Assembly: GCF_000299575.1 (NCBI RefSeq)
Contig: NZ_AMGO01000036.1
Span: 124,001 to 188,000 of the forward strand
Direction of reading: 5' to 3'
DNA: 64,000 bases
Source of the DNA: Oceaniovalibus guishaninsula JLT2003
Lineage (GTDB): Bacteria > Pseudomonadota > Alphaproteobacteria > Rhodobacterales > Rhodobacteraceae
Below are positions 49,914 to 57,745 of this stretch, one piece after another (within the stretch, counting starts at the first letter, position 1; each line of letters starts with the position of its first letter). The notes beneath the pieces were generated by a model. The model was given only the letters and a program-made list of their open reading frames with translations. It did not search any database and had not been told where the DNA came from. A program made the position numbers and the translations under genes.

Positions 49914-50918
49914 GTGCGGAACTTCATCACGGTGCTGGCGGTCGCGGGGACGGTCGCGGGACAGGCGGGGGCGGCGACGCTGGCCGATGTCTATTCCAGC
50001 TATTTCGCCTTTGGCGACAGCCTCAGCGACAACGGCAATCTGGGGGTTGCGCCCGCGCCGCCCTATTACCTGAACCCCGAAAAGGGCCGCAGCGAGTTTT
50101 CCAACGACAAGGTGTTCGCCGACGTTCTGGATGACGGGTTCGTCGTGGGATCGACGACGCAGAATTACGCCTTCGGCGGCGCGCGGGCGACGGGCGCATC
50201 GGCGGTGCCCGGAGTTTCGGGGCAGATCGGCCTCTTTTCGCTGGATATTGGGGGGTTCGACGCGCCGGGCGCCCCTTTCCCCGGCACGCCGTCGCCGGGC
50301 GCGCGGCCGCTGGCATCGGTCTGGTTCGGCGGCAACGACGTGATCGCCGCGACCCAAAGCCTGGCGGCGGGCGCGGATTTCGATGCCGCCCAGGCGTCTG
50401 TCGAGGCGGCGGCGGGCATTGTGGTGGTGGGCGTGGCCGAGTTGTGGAGCATCGGGTTCACCGACATCGCGGTTCTCAACGTGCCGGATCTGGGGGCGGT
50501 GCCGCTGTTCAACGCGACGCCGCTGGCCCCGCAGGCGACGCGGCTTGCGCGGGCCTTCAACGCGGCGCTGGGGACGGGGCTGGACGCGTTCGGCCTGCCG
50601 GGCGCGACCGTGACGCAGATCGACGTCTTCTCGATCCTGGACGGGGTGCGGACGGGGGCGGACACGCTGGGTCTGTCGCTGGACAACGTCACGGATGCGT
50701 GTCTGACGCCGCTATCGGTTTGCGACCCCGACCGCTATCTGTTCTGGGACGCGGTGCACCCGACGGGGATCGTCCACGCGACGCTGGCGGGCGCGGTCGA
50801 GGATCGGCTGCTGGCGGATGTGACGCCCGTTCCGCTGCCGGCGGGATTGCCGCTGCTGGGCGGCACGCTGGCATTGCTGGCCGGGCTGGGGGCTGCGCGC
50901 GGACGGCGGATGCGATAA
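49914..50918 (+). CDS. SGNH/GDSL-family esterase with VPLPA-CTERM tag
   Basis: 334-residue exported hydrolase. A signal peptide ends near residue 21. Block I is 'FAFGDSLSDNGN' with nucleophile Ser36, block III is 'WFGGNDV' near residue 140, and block V 'DAVHPTG' supplies the catalytic Asp and His near 282-286. The C-terminus is the VPLPA sorting tag: 'VPLPAGLPLL' from residue 306, a hydrophobic helix and 'RGRRMR'. The start is GTG with GGGGAG upstream; a frame from 49851 lacks this RBS. It is related to secreted lecithinase/esterases; the substrate is unknown. Confidence 0.9.
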   Translation: MRNFITVLAVAGTVAGQAGAATLADVYSSYFAFGDSLSDNGNLGVAPAPPYYLNPEKGRSEFSNDKVFADVLDDGFVVGSTTQNYAFGGARATGASAVPGVSGQIGLFSLDIGGFDAPGAPFPGTPSPGARPLASVWFGGNDVIAATQSLAAGADFDAAQASVEAAAGIVVVGVAELWSIGFTDIAVLNVPDLGAVPLFNATPLAPQATRLARAFNAALGTGLDAFGLPGATVTQIDVFSILDGVRTGADTLGLSLDNVTDACLTPLSVCDPDRYLFWDAVHPTGIVHATLAGAVEDRLLADVTPVPLPAGLPLLGGTLALLAGLGAARGRRMR

Positions 50919-50989
50919 CGGGCGTGTTACGAAACACATCTGTCTTGCCGGTGTTGGACGACCGACAGGACGGCGAAAGGGGACGGAAC

Positions 50990-51610
50990 ATGGACAGACG
51001 CGACTTCATCTCGGCGGGTTTTGCCGCCTTCGGCGCGGCGCTGGCCGCGGGAAGCGCCGCGGCGCAGGCCACGGCGGGCGCAGTGCCTTCGGATACGGTG
51101 CTGCCCGCGCGGCTTCAGCCCGCTTTGGTGCGGCTGCGCGCGCCGCTTCCGCCGGGCGAGGTGCATGTCTTTCCCAACCATTTCCAGCTTTACTGGACGC
51201 TGCCCGATGGGCAGGCATGGCGTTACGGCATCCGCGTGGGCCGGGACCGGCTCTACGAATCGGGCACCTATTATGTCGGCGCCAAGAAGGAATGGCCGTC
51301 CTGGACGCCGACGCCCGACATGATCGCGCGCGAACCCGAGCGTTACAAGAAGTGGGAAGACGGGATGCCGGGCGGGCCGAACAACCCGCTGGGCGCGCGC
51401 GCGCTTTATCTGTTCGAGCCGGGGCGCGGCGACACCTATCTGCGCATCCACGGCACCGCCGATACCTGGACCATCGGCCGGGCGGTGTCGAACGGCTGCG
51501 CCGGGCTGACGAACGAGCATATCAAGCTGCTTTACGCCCAGGTGCCGATGAACGCGCGCGTCGTTCTTTATCCCAAGATGGGGCCCGAGCCGGTTCCGCT
51601 GCAAAGCTAG
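50990..51610 (+). CDS. L,D-transpeptidase (YkuD family), Tat-exported
   Basis: 206-residue periplasmic enzyme family that forms 3-3 peptidoglycan cross-links or anchors proteins to peptidoglycan. The N-terminus 'DRRDFISAGFAAFGAALAAG' carries a twin-arginine-type signal, with an Ala-x-Ala cut near residue 26. The catalytic core has His154 in 'RIHGTADTW' and the nucleophile Cys170 in 'SNGCAGL'. The usual Arg after the Cys (SxGCxR) is replaced: 'CAG' in place of 'CIR'. A purine-rich GGACGGAAC lies before the ATG. It is read between the VPLPA esterase and the bd oxidase. Confidence 0.93.
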   Translation: MDRRDFISAGFAAFGAALAAGSAAAQATAGAVPSDTVLPARLQPALVRLRAPLPPGEVHVFPNHFQLYWTLPDGQAWRYGIRVGRDRLYESGTYYVGAKKEWPSWTPTPDMIAREPERYKKWEDGMPGGPNNPLGARALYLFEPGRGDTYLRIHGTADTWTIGRAVSNGCAGLTNEHIKLLYAQVPMNARVVLYPKMGPEPVPLQS

Positions 51611-51700
51611 GTCTGCACTTCCTGCATGGCCGATCTTCCGGCGGGTGACATCCCGCCGGAAGCGCCTACATCCCCCACGTCTGGATGGAGGACGCGGAAG

Positions 51701-53128
51701 ATGGACACGTTCCTCGGGCTCGACGCGCTTATGCTGGCGCGGATTCAGTTCGGCTTCACCATCGCGTTCCATTTCATCTTTCCGGCCTTCACCATCGGTC
51801 TGGCCAGCTATCTGGCCGTTCTGAACGGCATCTATCTGTGGACCAAGGACAGCCGGTATCTCGATCTGTTCTCTTATTGGGTGAAGATCTTCGCCATCAC
51901 GTTCGCCATGGGCGTCGTGTCGGGCATCGTGATGTCCTATCAGTTCGGCACCAACTGGTCGGTCTTTTCCGACCGGGCGGGGCCGATCATCGGGCCGCTG
52001 ATGGCCTATGAGGTTCTGACGGCCTTCTTCCTGGAAGCGGGGTTTCTGGGCATCATGCTGTTCGGGCGCGACCGGGTCGGCCCGGCCCTGCACATGACGG
52101 CCTGTCTGATGGTGGCGGCGGGCACGGCCATTTCGGCCACCTGGATCCTGAGCGTGAACAGCTGGATGCACACGCCCGTGGGCTTTGCCATGGGCGATAA
52201 CGGGCAGTTCCTGCCGCAGGACTGGTGGGCCATCGTGTTCAACCCGTCCTTCCCCTATCGGCTGGCGCACACGCTGATCGCCGCCTATCTGGCCACCGCC
52301 TTCATCGTCGGCGGGGTCGGCGCATGGCATCTGCTGCGCCGGCGGGCCGACGCGCACGGGGTGCGCAAGATGTATTCGATGGCGATGTGGATGGCGCTGC
52401 TGGTCGCGCCCCTGCAAATCGTCGCGGGGCATGAGCAGGGGTTGAACACGCTGGAATACCAGCCGCCCAAGATCATGGCGATGGAAGGGCATTTCGAAAG
52501 CCACGAGAACGGCATTCCGCTAGTGCTGCTGGGCCTGCCCAATCAGGAGGAAGGGCGCGTCGATTACAAGATCGAGATCCCGCGAGTGGGCGGGCTGATA
52601 CTGGGACAGGGATGGAACGGCAGCATGGCGGGGCTGGACACGGTGCCCGACGCGCTGGAGCCGCCGGTCGCCGTCGTCTTCTGGTCCTTTCGGGTGATGG
52701 TGGGTCTGGGCCTGCTGATGCTGGCGGTCGGCCTGTGGTCGGGCTGGGCGCGCTGGCGCGGCACGCTTTACACCGATCGCTGGCTGCACCGCGCATCGGT
52801 GCTGATGGCGCCGGCGGGGCTGGTGGCGATCATCGCCGGCTGGATCACAACCGAAGTGGGCCGCCAGCCCTTCACCGTCTACGGCGAGATGATGACGGCC
52901 GATTCCGCGTCACCCATCGCCGCGTCGGCCGTCGGCGCGTCGCTGATGGCGTTCATCGTGATCTATTTCGCGGTGTTCGGGGCGGGCATCCTCTATATCC
53001 TGCGGCTGATGTGGTATCCCCCGCACCGCCGCGAACCGGATGCCAAGTCCGAACCCGGACCGATCCGAACGGCGGGCAGCACGCCCGCGCAGCAGGTCGA
53101 GGAATCCACCTCGCAACCGGCGGAGTAG
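51701..53128 (+). CDS. cydA: Cytochrome bd-type quinol oxidase subunit I (CIO type)
   Basis: Heme-bearing subunit of a quinol:O2 oxidoreductase. The 475 residues, shorter than E. coli CydA (522), fit the short Q-loop, cyanide-insensitive group. The heme b595-type ligand His24 is in 'AFHFIFPAF'; further His and Met ligands are in place in helices with 'SVNSWMHTPVG' near 147-157 and 'GHEQGLN'. The normally invariant 'GRQPW' reads 'GRQPF' (387-391). The ATG at 51701 starts the first helix; the longer frame from 51626 lacks support. cydB follows four bases after the stop. Confidence 0.95.
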   Translation: MDTFLGLDALMLARIQFGFTIAFHFIFPAFTIGLASYLAVLNGIYLWTKDSRYLDLFSYWVKIFAITFAMGVVSGIVMSYQFGTNWSVFSDRAGPIIGPLMAYEVLTAFFLEAGFLGIMLFGRDRVGPALHMTACLMVAAGTAISATWILSVNSWMHTPVGFAMGDNGQFLPQDWWAIVFNPSFPYRLAHTLIAAYLATAFIVGGVGAWHLLRRRADAHGVRKMYSMAMWMALLVAPLQIVAGHEQGLNTLEYQPPKIMAMEGHFESHENGIPLVLLGLPNQEEGRVDYKIEIPRVGGLILGQGWNGSMAGLDTVPDALEPPVAVVFWSFRVMVGLGLLMLAVGLWSGWARWRGTLYTDRWLHRASVLMAPAGLVAIIAGWITTEVGRQPFTVYGEMMTADSASPIAASAVGASLMAFIVIYFAVFGAGILYILRLMWYPPHRREPDAKSEPGPIRTAGSTPAQQVEESTSQPAE

Positions 53129-53132
53129 GGCC

Positions 53133-54152
53133 ATGGATATCAGCTTCGATCTGACGATCGCCTGGGCGCTGCTGCTGGCCTTCGCCGTCTATGTCTATGT
53201 GGCGCTGGACGGGTTCGATCTGGGCATCGGCATCCTTTATCCGTTCTTTCCCGAAAAGCGCGACCGCGACCTGCTGATGAATTCGGTCGCCCCCGTCTGG
53301 GACGGCAACGAGACATGGCTGGTGCTGGGCGGCGGCGGGTTGTTCGCCGCATTCCCGCTGGCCTATGCGATCATCATGCCGGCGGTCTATCCGCTGATCA
53401 TCGCCATGCTGCTGGCGCTGATCTTCCGCGGCGTGGCGTTCGAGTTCCGCTTTCGGGCCGAGCATCGCTGGGCGCAGAAACTCTGGGACGGCGCGTTCAT
53501 CGGCGGATCGGTCCTGGCGGCTTTCGTGCAGGGCGTGATCCTTGGCGCGCTGTTGCAGGGGATCGAGGTGGACGGGCGCGCCTATGGCGGCGGCTGGTGG
53601 GACTGGCTGACGCCGTTCACGCAAGTCTGTGGGCTGGCCGTGGTGTGCGGCTATGCGCTGCTGGGGGCGTGCTGGCTGAACATCAAGGTCGAGGGCGCGA
53701 TCCAGGCGCGTGTGCGGCGGCTGGCGCGGATCGCGGCGCTGCTGACGGTGGGATTCATCGTCGCGGTCAGCCTTTGGACGCCGTTCCTCGACCCGGCCTA
53801 TTTCGAGCGGTGGCTGGGCTGGCCCGATATCCTGAAGGTCGCGGCGGTGCCGATCGTGGTGGCGGTGCTGATCCTGGCGCTGGGCCGCGCGTTGCTGCGC
53901 GAAGGGCGCGACTGGCTGCCGCTGGGTCTGGCGCTGGCGCTGTTCCTGTTGTGCTTCATCGGCCTTGGTGTCAGCATGTGGCCCTATGTCATCCCGCCCT
54001 CGGTCACGATCTGGGACGCGGCGAGCCCGTTCAAGTCGCAGCTTTTCATGTTCGTGGGCGCGGTCGTGCTGGTGCCGATCATCCTAGCCTATACCGGCTA
54101 TGCCTATTGGGTGTTCCGCGGCAAGCTGGACCCCGAGCAAGGCTATCATTGA
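53133..54152 (+). CDS. cydB: Cytochrome bd-type quinol oxidase subunit II
   Basis: 339-residue membrane partner of CydA with about eight to nine transmembrane helices. Family landmarks are 'LDGFDLGIGIL' near 23-33, 'NSVAPVWDGNETWLVLGGGGLFAAFP' (in parts, near 49-74) and 'FRGVAFEFRFR' near 98-108. The four-base gap after cydA and the TGATG overlap with the DUF2474 gene indicate one operon. The assembled oxidase uses O2 at high affinity and does not pump protons; cyanide resistance is inferred from the short CydA. Confidence 0.95.
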   Translation: MDISFDLTIAWALLLAFAVYVYVALDGFDLGIGILYPFFPEKRDRDLLMNSVAPVWDGNETWLVLGGGGLFAAFPLAYAIIMPAVYPLIIAMLLALIFRGVAFEFRFRAEHRWAQKLWDGAFIGGSVLAAFVQGVILGALLQGIEVDGRAYGGGWWDWLTPFTQVCGLAVVCGYALLGACWLNIKVEGAIQARVRRLARIAALLTVGFIVAVSLWTPFLDPAYFERWLGWPDILKVAAVPIVVAVLILALGRALLREGRDWLPLGLALALFLLCFIGLGVSMWPYVIPPSVTIWDAASPFKSQLFMFVGAVVLVPIILAYTGYAYWVFRGKLDPEQGYH

Positions 54153-54253
54153 TGCGAACCCTGCGGCGGCTGGCCTGGTTCGTCGCCCTCTGGGTGCTGA
54201 GCGTGGCCGCGCTGGGGATCGTCGCCTGGGGCATCCGGCTGATGATCCTGTAA
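54152..54253 (+). CDS. DUF2474 small membrane subunit (CydX-like position)
   Basis: 33-residue single-pass protein ('MRTLRRLAWFVALWVLSVAA' start, hydrophobic helix at ~9-31). Its ATG overlaps the cydB stop (TGATG). DUF2474 is the typical third gene of CIO-type cydAB operons and is thought to be a small subunit like CydX. It is too short for many gene finders; the position, Arg-rich N-terminus and Trp pattern make it convincing. Confidence 0.9.
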   Translation: MRTLRRLAWFVALWVLSVAALGIVAWGIRLMIL

Positions 54254-54276
54254 GGGGGCCGCGCGGGGCGGCCCCC
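54254..54276. terminator. GC hairpin between the oxidase operon and the peroxiredoxin gene
   Basis: Perfect 8-base stem GGGGGCCG / CGGCCCCC with a CGCGGGG loop, directly after the DUF2474 stop. There is no T-run, so termination is uncertain; it sits between convergent genes. Confidence 0.45.
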
Positions 54277-54283
54277 GGCCGGG

Positions 54284-54940
54284 TCAGCCCGGCTGCTTGA
54301 CGGTGCGAAGATAGGGCAGTTTCTTGTCGAAGCTGCCGAACTTCTCGGTCGCTTCCTCGTCGCTGACGGCACCCGTGACGATCACGTCGCCGCCCTGCAC
54401 CCAGCCCGCGGGCGTGGCGACCTTATGCTCGGCCGTCAGGCGGATGCTGTCGAGCGCGCGCAGGATCTCGTCGAAGTTGCGGCCCGTCGTCATCGGATAG
54501 GTGAGCGACAGCTTGACCTTCTTGTCCGGCCCGATGACGAAGACGGTTCGGACGGTCTGATTGTCCGCAGGGGTGCGGTTGGCGGGATCGCCCGACGCCT
54601 CGGCCGGCAGCATGTCGTAAAGCTTGGCCACCTTCATGTCGGGATCGCCGATCATGGGATAGGACACCTCGTTCCCGGTATAGGACGCGATGTCGGACTT
54701 CCATTTCATGTGATCCTCGACCGGATCGACGCTGATGCCGATGATCTTGGCGTTCCGCTTGGCGAATTCGTCCATCATTCCGGCCATCATCCCCAGCTCG
54801 GTCGTGCAGACCGGGGTAAAATCCTTGGGGTGGCTGAACAGGATGGCATAACCGTCGCCGATCCATTCGTGAAAGCGGATTTCGCCTTCGGTCGTGTCGG
54901 CGGTGAAATCGGGGGCGGTGTCGCCCAGTCGCAATGCCAT
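54284..54940 (-). CDS. 1-Cys peroxiredoxin (Prx6 type)
   Basis: 218-residue thiol peroxidase. The only Cys is Cys45 in 'HPKDFTPVCTTELG', so an external thiol or protein must resolve the sulfenic acid. The C-terminal Prx domain ('EGYLRTVKQP'-like end, here 'LPYLRTVKQPG') is typical of Prx6/AhpC-TSA 1-Cys enzymes. 'ISVDPVEDHMKW' near 69-80 is also diagnostic. It lies convergent with the bd-oxidase operon and is the second peroxiredoxin in the window. Confidence 0.95.
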   Translation of the reverse strand: MALRLGDTAPDFTADTTEGEIRFHEWIGDGYAILFSHPKDFTPVCTTELGMMAGMMDEFAKRNAKIIGISVDPVEDHMKWKSDIASYTGNEVSYPMIGDPDMKVAKLYDMLPAEASGDPANRTPADNQTVRTVFVIGPDKKVKLSLTYPMTTGRNFDEILRALDSIRLTAEHKVATPAGWVQGGDVIVTGAVSDEEATEKFGSFDKKLPYLRTVKQPG

Positions 54941-55007
54941 GTCGGCCTCCGTCGTTGGTGATGGGTGTCACATAGGCGATGCGGCCCCTTTACCAAAGCC
55001 CCCGCTG

Positions 55008-55667
55008 TCAGAAGGGCGCCGGCGCGCGAAACCGCATGCCGCGCCCGCCATCGGGATGGCGCAGTTGCAGAACCTCGGAATGCAGCATCAGGCGGGGATG
55101 ATCGCGCGCCGCCCCCGTCGCATAGAAGGGATCGCCCAAGATCGGGTGGCCCAGCGACAGCATGTGCACGCGCAACTGGTGGGACCGGCCCGTGCGCGGG
55201 CTGAGACGCACGCGGCTTTCGGTGTCGGACGCCTTCAGCACGCGCCAGGCGGTCTGCGCGGGCCGTCCATCGGGGTGGATCATCTGGCGGGGGCGGTTTT
55301 CCCAATCGACCATGATCGGGGCATCAACCTCGCCCGTCGCGGGGGTCAGGCGGCCGGCGACGCGCGCGACATAGGTTTTCCTGACCTGCCGGTTCTCGAA
55401 TTGCAGGCCAAGATGGCGCTGGGCATGGGGGGTCAGCGCGAAGACCATGACGCCGCTGGTGTCGCGGTCCAGCCGATGCACCAGCAGCGCGGTCGGATAG
55501 GCGGAGAGGATCCGCGTCATCAGGCAATCGGCCAGATGCGCCCCCTTCCCCGGCACCGACAGAAGGCCCGCGGGCTTGGCCACGGCGAGGATCTGGTGAT
55601 CCTCGTGCAGGACATCCAGCGGGGTGTCGGGGGGCGCATAGGCCCCGGCATCCGCCATGGCGGTCAT
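55008..55667 (-). CDS. RluA-family pseudouridine synthase
   Basis: 219-residue RNA-modifying enzyme without an S4 domain. The catalytic Asp67 is in 'VHRLDRDTSG'; 'PAGLLSVPG' near 32-40 and 'PRTGRSHQLRVHMLSLGHPILGDP' (in parts, near 158-181) complete the family pattern. The size and lack of S4 match RluA-like enzymes acting on 23S rRNA position 746 and tRNA position 32, but the target cannot be proven. Its ATG overlaps the stop of the free methionine sulfoxide reductase gene. Confidence 0.93.
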   Translation of the reverse strand: MTAMADAGAYAPPDTPLDVLHEDHQILAVAKPAGLLSVPGKGAHLADCLMTRILSAYPTALLVHRLDRDTSGVMVFALTPHAQRHLGLQFENRQVRKTYVARVAGRLTPATGEVDAPIMVDWENRPRQMIHPDGRPAQTAWRVLKASDTESRVRLSPRTGRSHQLRVHMLSLGHPILGDPFYATGAARDHPRLMLHSEVLQLRHPDGGRGMRFRAPAPF

Positions 55668-56122
55668 CGGTGCGCGAAGGTCATGTGCAGGATCGCGCCC
55701 AGCGCCTCGGCATCGGCTTGGGTGAAGGCGGCGGGGCGGTCGCTGTCGATGTCGAGCACGGCGATCAGCGTCCCCGCCGCGTCGCGGACCGGCAGCACGA
55801 TTTCCGACCGGGTGGAGGCCGCGCAGGCGATATGGCCCGGAAAGGCGTCCACATCGTCCACGATCTGCACCTCGCCCGTGCGGGCGGCCGCCCCGCAGAC
55901 CCCGCGCGAGAACGGGATCGTCAGGCAGCCATGCCCGCCCTGATACGGTCCGATCTTCAGCAGCTCCGGCCCGACCACGCGATAGAACCCCGTCCAGTCG
56001 AAGCGCGGGTCGGAATGGTGCAGTTCGCAGGCCAGCGTCGCCATCAGCGCGATGGCGTCGGTTTCGCCTTCGGTCAGGCTGGCGATGCGGGCGGCAGTGG
56101 CGGGCCAGTGGGATTGGGTCAC
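55664..56122 (-). CDS. Free methionine-(R)-sulfoxide reductase (GAF fold)
   Basis: 152-residue GAF-domain enzyme of the fRMsr/YebR family, reducing free L-Met-(R)-sulfoxide. The three catalytic Cys are present at 66, 76 and 100, with exactly the 10- and 24-residue spacing of E. coli fRMsr (Cys84, 94, 118). 'GFYRV' near 45, 'GVCGAAA' near 74 and 'GHIACAAS' near 97-104 flank them; the usual 'HIACDA' here has Ala for Asp. The start is GTG, overlapping the thiolase stop (GTGA); no ATG lies in a sensible place. Confidence 0.93.
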   Translation of the reverse strand: MTQSHWPATAARIASLTEGETDAIALMATLACELHHSDPRFDWTGFYRVVGPELLKIGPYQGGHGCLTIPFSRGVCGAAARTGEVQIVDDVDAFPGHIACAASTRSEIVLPVRDAAGTLIAVLDIDSDRPAAFTQADAEALGAILHMTFAHR

Positions 56123-57282
56123 GGACGTTCCAGAGCGATGGCCGTGCCTTCGCCCCCGCCGATGCAGATGGCCGCGATGCCGCGCCGGACGTCGCGCGCC
56201 TCCATCGCGTTCAGCAGCGTAGCGATGATGCGCGCGCCCGACGCGCCGATGGGATGGCCCAGCGCGCAGGCCCCGCCATTGACGTTCATGCGGTCGTGGG
56301 AAACGCCCATTTCGTGCATGAAGGCCATCGGAACGACGGCGAAAGCCTCGTTCACCTCCCACAGATCGACATCGGCGACCGTCCAGCCCAGCCGGTCCAG
56401 CAACTTCTGCGCGGCGGGAACGGGGGCGGTGGTGAACCAGCCCGGCGCCTGCGCGTGGCTGGCATGGCCGCGGATATAGGCGCGGACCTTGCCCGACGCG
56501 CCATCGGCCGCCGCGATCACCAGCGCCGCCGCCCCGTCCGAGATGCTGGAGGCGTTGGCCGCCGTGACCGTCCCGCCGTCGCGGAAGGCGGGCTTGAGCG
56601 CGGGGATGCGGTCGGCGCGGGCAAGGGCGGGCTGCTCGTCGTGCGCGACCTCGGTGCTGCCCTTGCGGCCCGTCACCGTCACCGCCGCGATTTCGGCGTT
56701 GAAGGCGCCCGACGACTGCGCGGCCAGCGCGCGTTCCAGCGACGCCACGGCATAGTCGTCCTGCGCCTGGCGGGTGAACTGGAAGCGTTCGGCGCAATCC
56801 TCGGCGAAGGTGCCCATCAGGCGGCCCTTGTCATAGGCATCCTCCAGCCCGTCGAGGAACATCGAATCAACCACGCGGCCATGGCCCAGTCGCGCGCCGC
56901 CGCGCATCTTTTCAAGCAGATACGGGGCGTTGGTCATGCTTTCCATGCCGCCCGCGACGATGCAGCGCGCATCGCCCAGCGCGATGCGGTCATGCGCCAT
57001 CATCACCGCCTGCATCCCCGAGCCGCACATCTTGTTCAGCGTCAATGCCGGCACGCTGTCGTCCAGACCGCCGGCAAAGGCCGCCTGCCGCGCGGGCGCC
57101 TGGCCCAGACCGGCGGGCAGGACGCAGCCCATCAGAACCTCGTCCACGTTCGGATCGTCGGCATCGGCCAGGGCGGCGGCGATGGCGCGTCCCCCCAATT
57201 CGGGCGCCGAGGCGGCGGCAAGCGCGCCCTGCAACGCCCCCATCGGGGTGCGGCGGGCGGAAAGAATGGCGATATCGGTCAT
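56119..57282 (-). CDS. Acetyl-CoA C-acyltransferase (thiolase)
   Basis: 387-residue thiolase II family enzyme joining or cleaving acyl-CoA/acetyl-CoA. The nucleophile is Cys86 in 'NKMCGSGM'; the His of 'GGACALGHPIGASG' and the acid/base Cys373 in 'CIGGGEGTA' complete the active site. 'VNEAFAVV' is also present. AAAGG precedes the ATG. Degradative (FadA) and biosynthetic (PhaA) types cannot be separated by eye. It is the first gene of a three-gene unit ending with RluA. The reading frame upstream to 57936 is a shadow of the STAS/kinase genes. Confidence 0.95.
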   Translation of the reverse strand: MTDIAILSARRTPMGALQGALAAASAPELGGRAIAAALADADDPNVDEVLMGCVLPAGLGQAPARQAAFAGGLDDSVPALTLNKMCGSGMQAVMMAHDRIALGDARCIVAGGMESMTNAPYLLEKMRGGARLGHGRVVDSMFLDGLEDAYDKGRLMGTFAEDCAERFQFTRQAQDDYAVASLERALAAQSSGAFNAEIAAVTVTGRKGSTEVAHDEQPALARADRIPALKPAFRDGGTVTAANASSISDGAAALVIAAADGASGKVRAYIRGHASHAQAPGWFTTAPVPAAQKLLDRLGWTVADVDLWEVNEAFAVVPMAFMHEMGVSHDRMNVNGGACALGHPIGASGARIIATLLNAMEARDVRRGIAAICIGGGEGTAIALERP

Positions 57283-57366
57283 GACTGGCCTTTCGAGCGC
57301 GGATCTTAAGGCTTCGGTAGCGTTTTGCCGCCTAAGGTGGCGAAAGACGAACGGAAGGACAAGACG

Positions 57367-57723
57367 ATGCAGCTTGCCACGAGGGAAGAAGGCGGCGTTC
57401 GGATCATCACGGTTCTGGCGGACCGGGTGGATGCGGCCATCGCCGTGCAGTTCAAGGATGCCGTGCGCGACGCCGCGGCCGACCATGCCGGGCGCGTCAT
57501 CCTGGACATGGGACAGGTGGAGTTTCTGGACAGCAGCGGCCTGGGCGCGGTGATCGGCGCGCGCAAGCATCTGGCGGCCGGGGCGGTGCTGGAACTGGCG
57601 GCGCTGACGCCGGCGGTGCTGAAGGTGTTCCGCCTGACCCGGATGGACACGATCTTTGTCATCCATGACGGCCCGGCGGAAGGCTGGGTTCGTGCCGATG
57701 CGGAGGCTGTCCGTGCATCCTGA
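57367..57723 (+). CDS. STAS-domain anti-sigma factor antagonist
   Basis: 118-residue protein of the SpoIIAA/RsbV family. The phosphoacceptor region 'FLDSSGLGAV' (residues 53-62) has the conserved Asp-Ser-Ser-Gly. In partner switching, the unphosphorylated form binds the anti-sigma kinase and frees the sigma factor. AAGGA precedes the ATG. The kinase gene follows directly. It is divergent from the thiolase operon. Confidence 0.93.
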   Translation: MQLATREEGGVRIITVLADRVDAAIAVQFKDAVRDAAADHAGRVILDMGQVEFLDSSGLGAVIGARKHLAAGAVLELAALTPAVLKVFRLTRMDTIFVIHDGPAEGWVRADAEAVRAS

Positions 57724-57745
57724 CCGCGACCGGGGGACCGAACGC

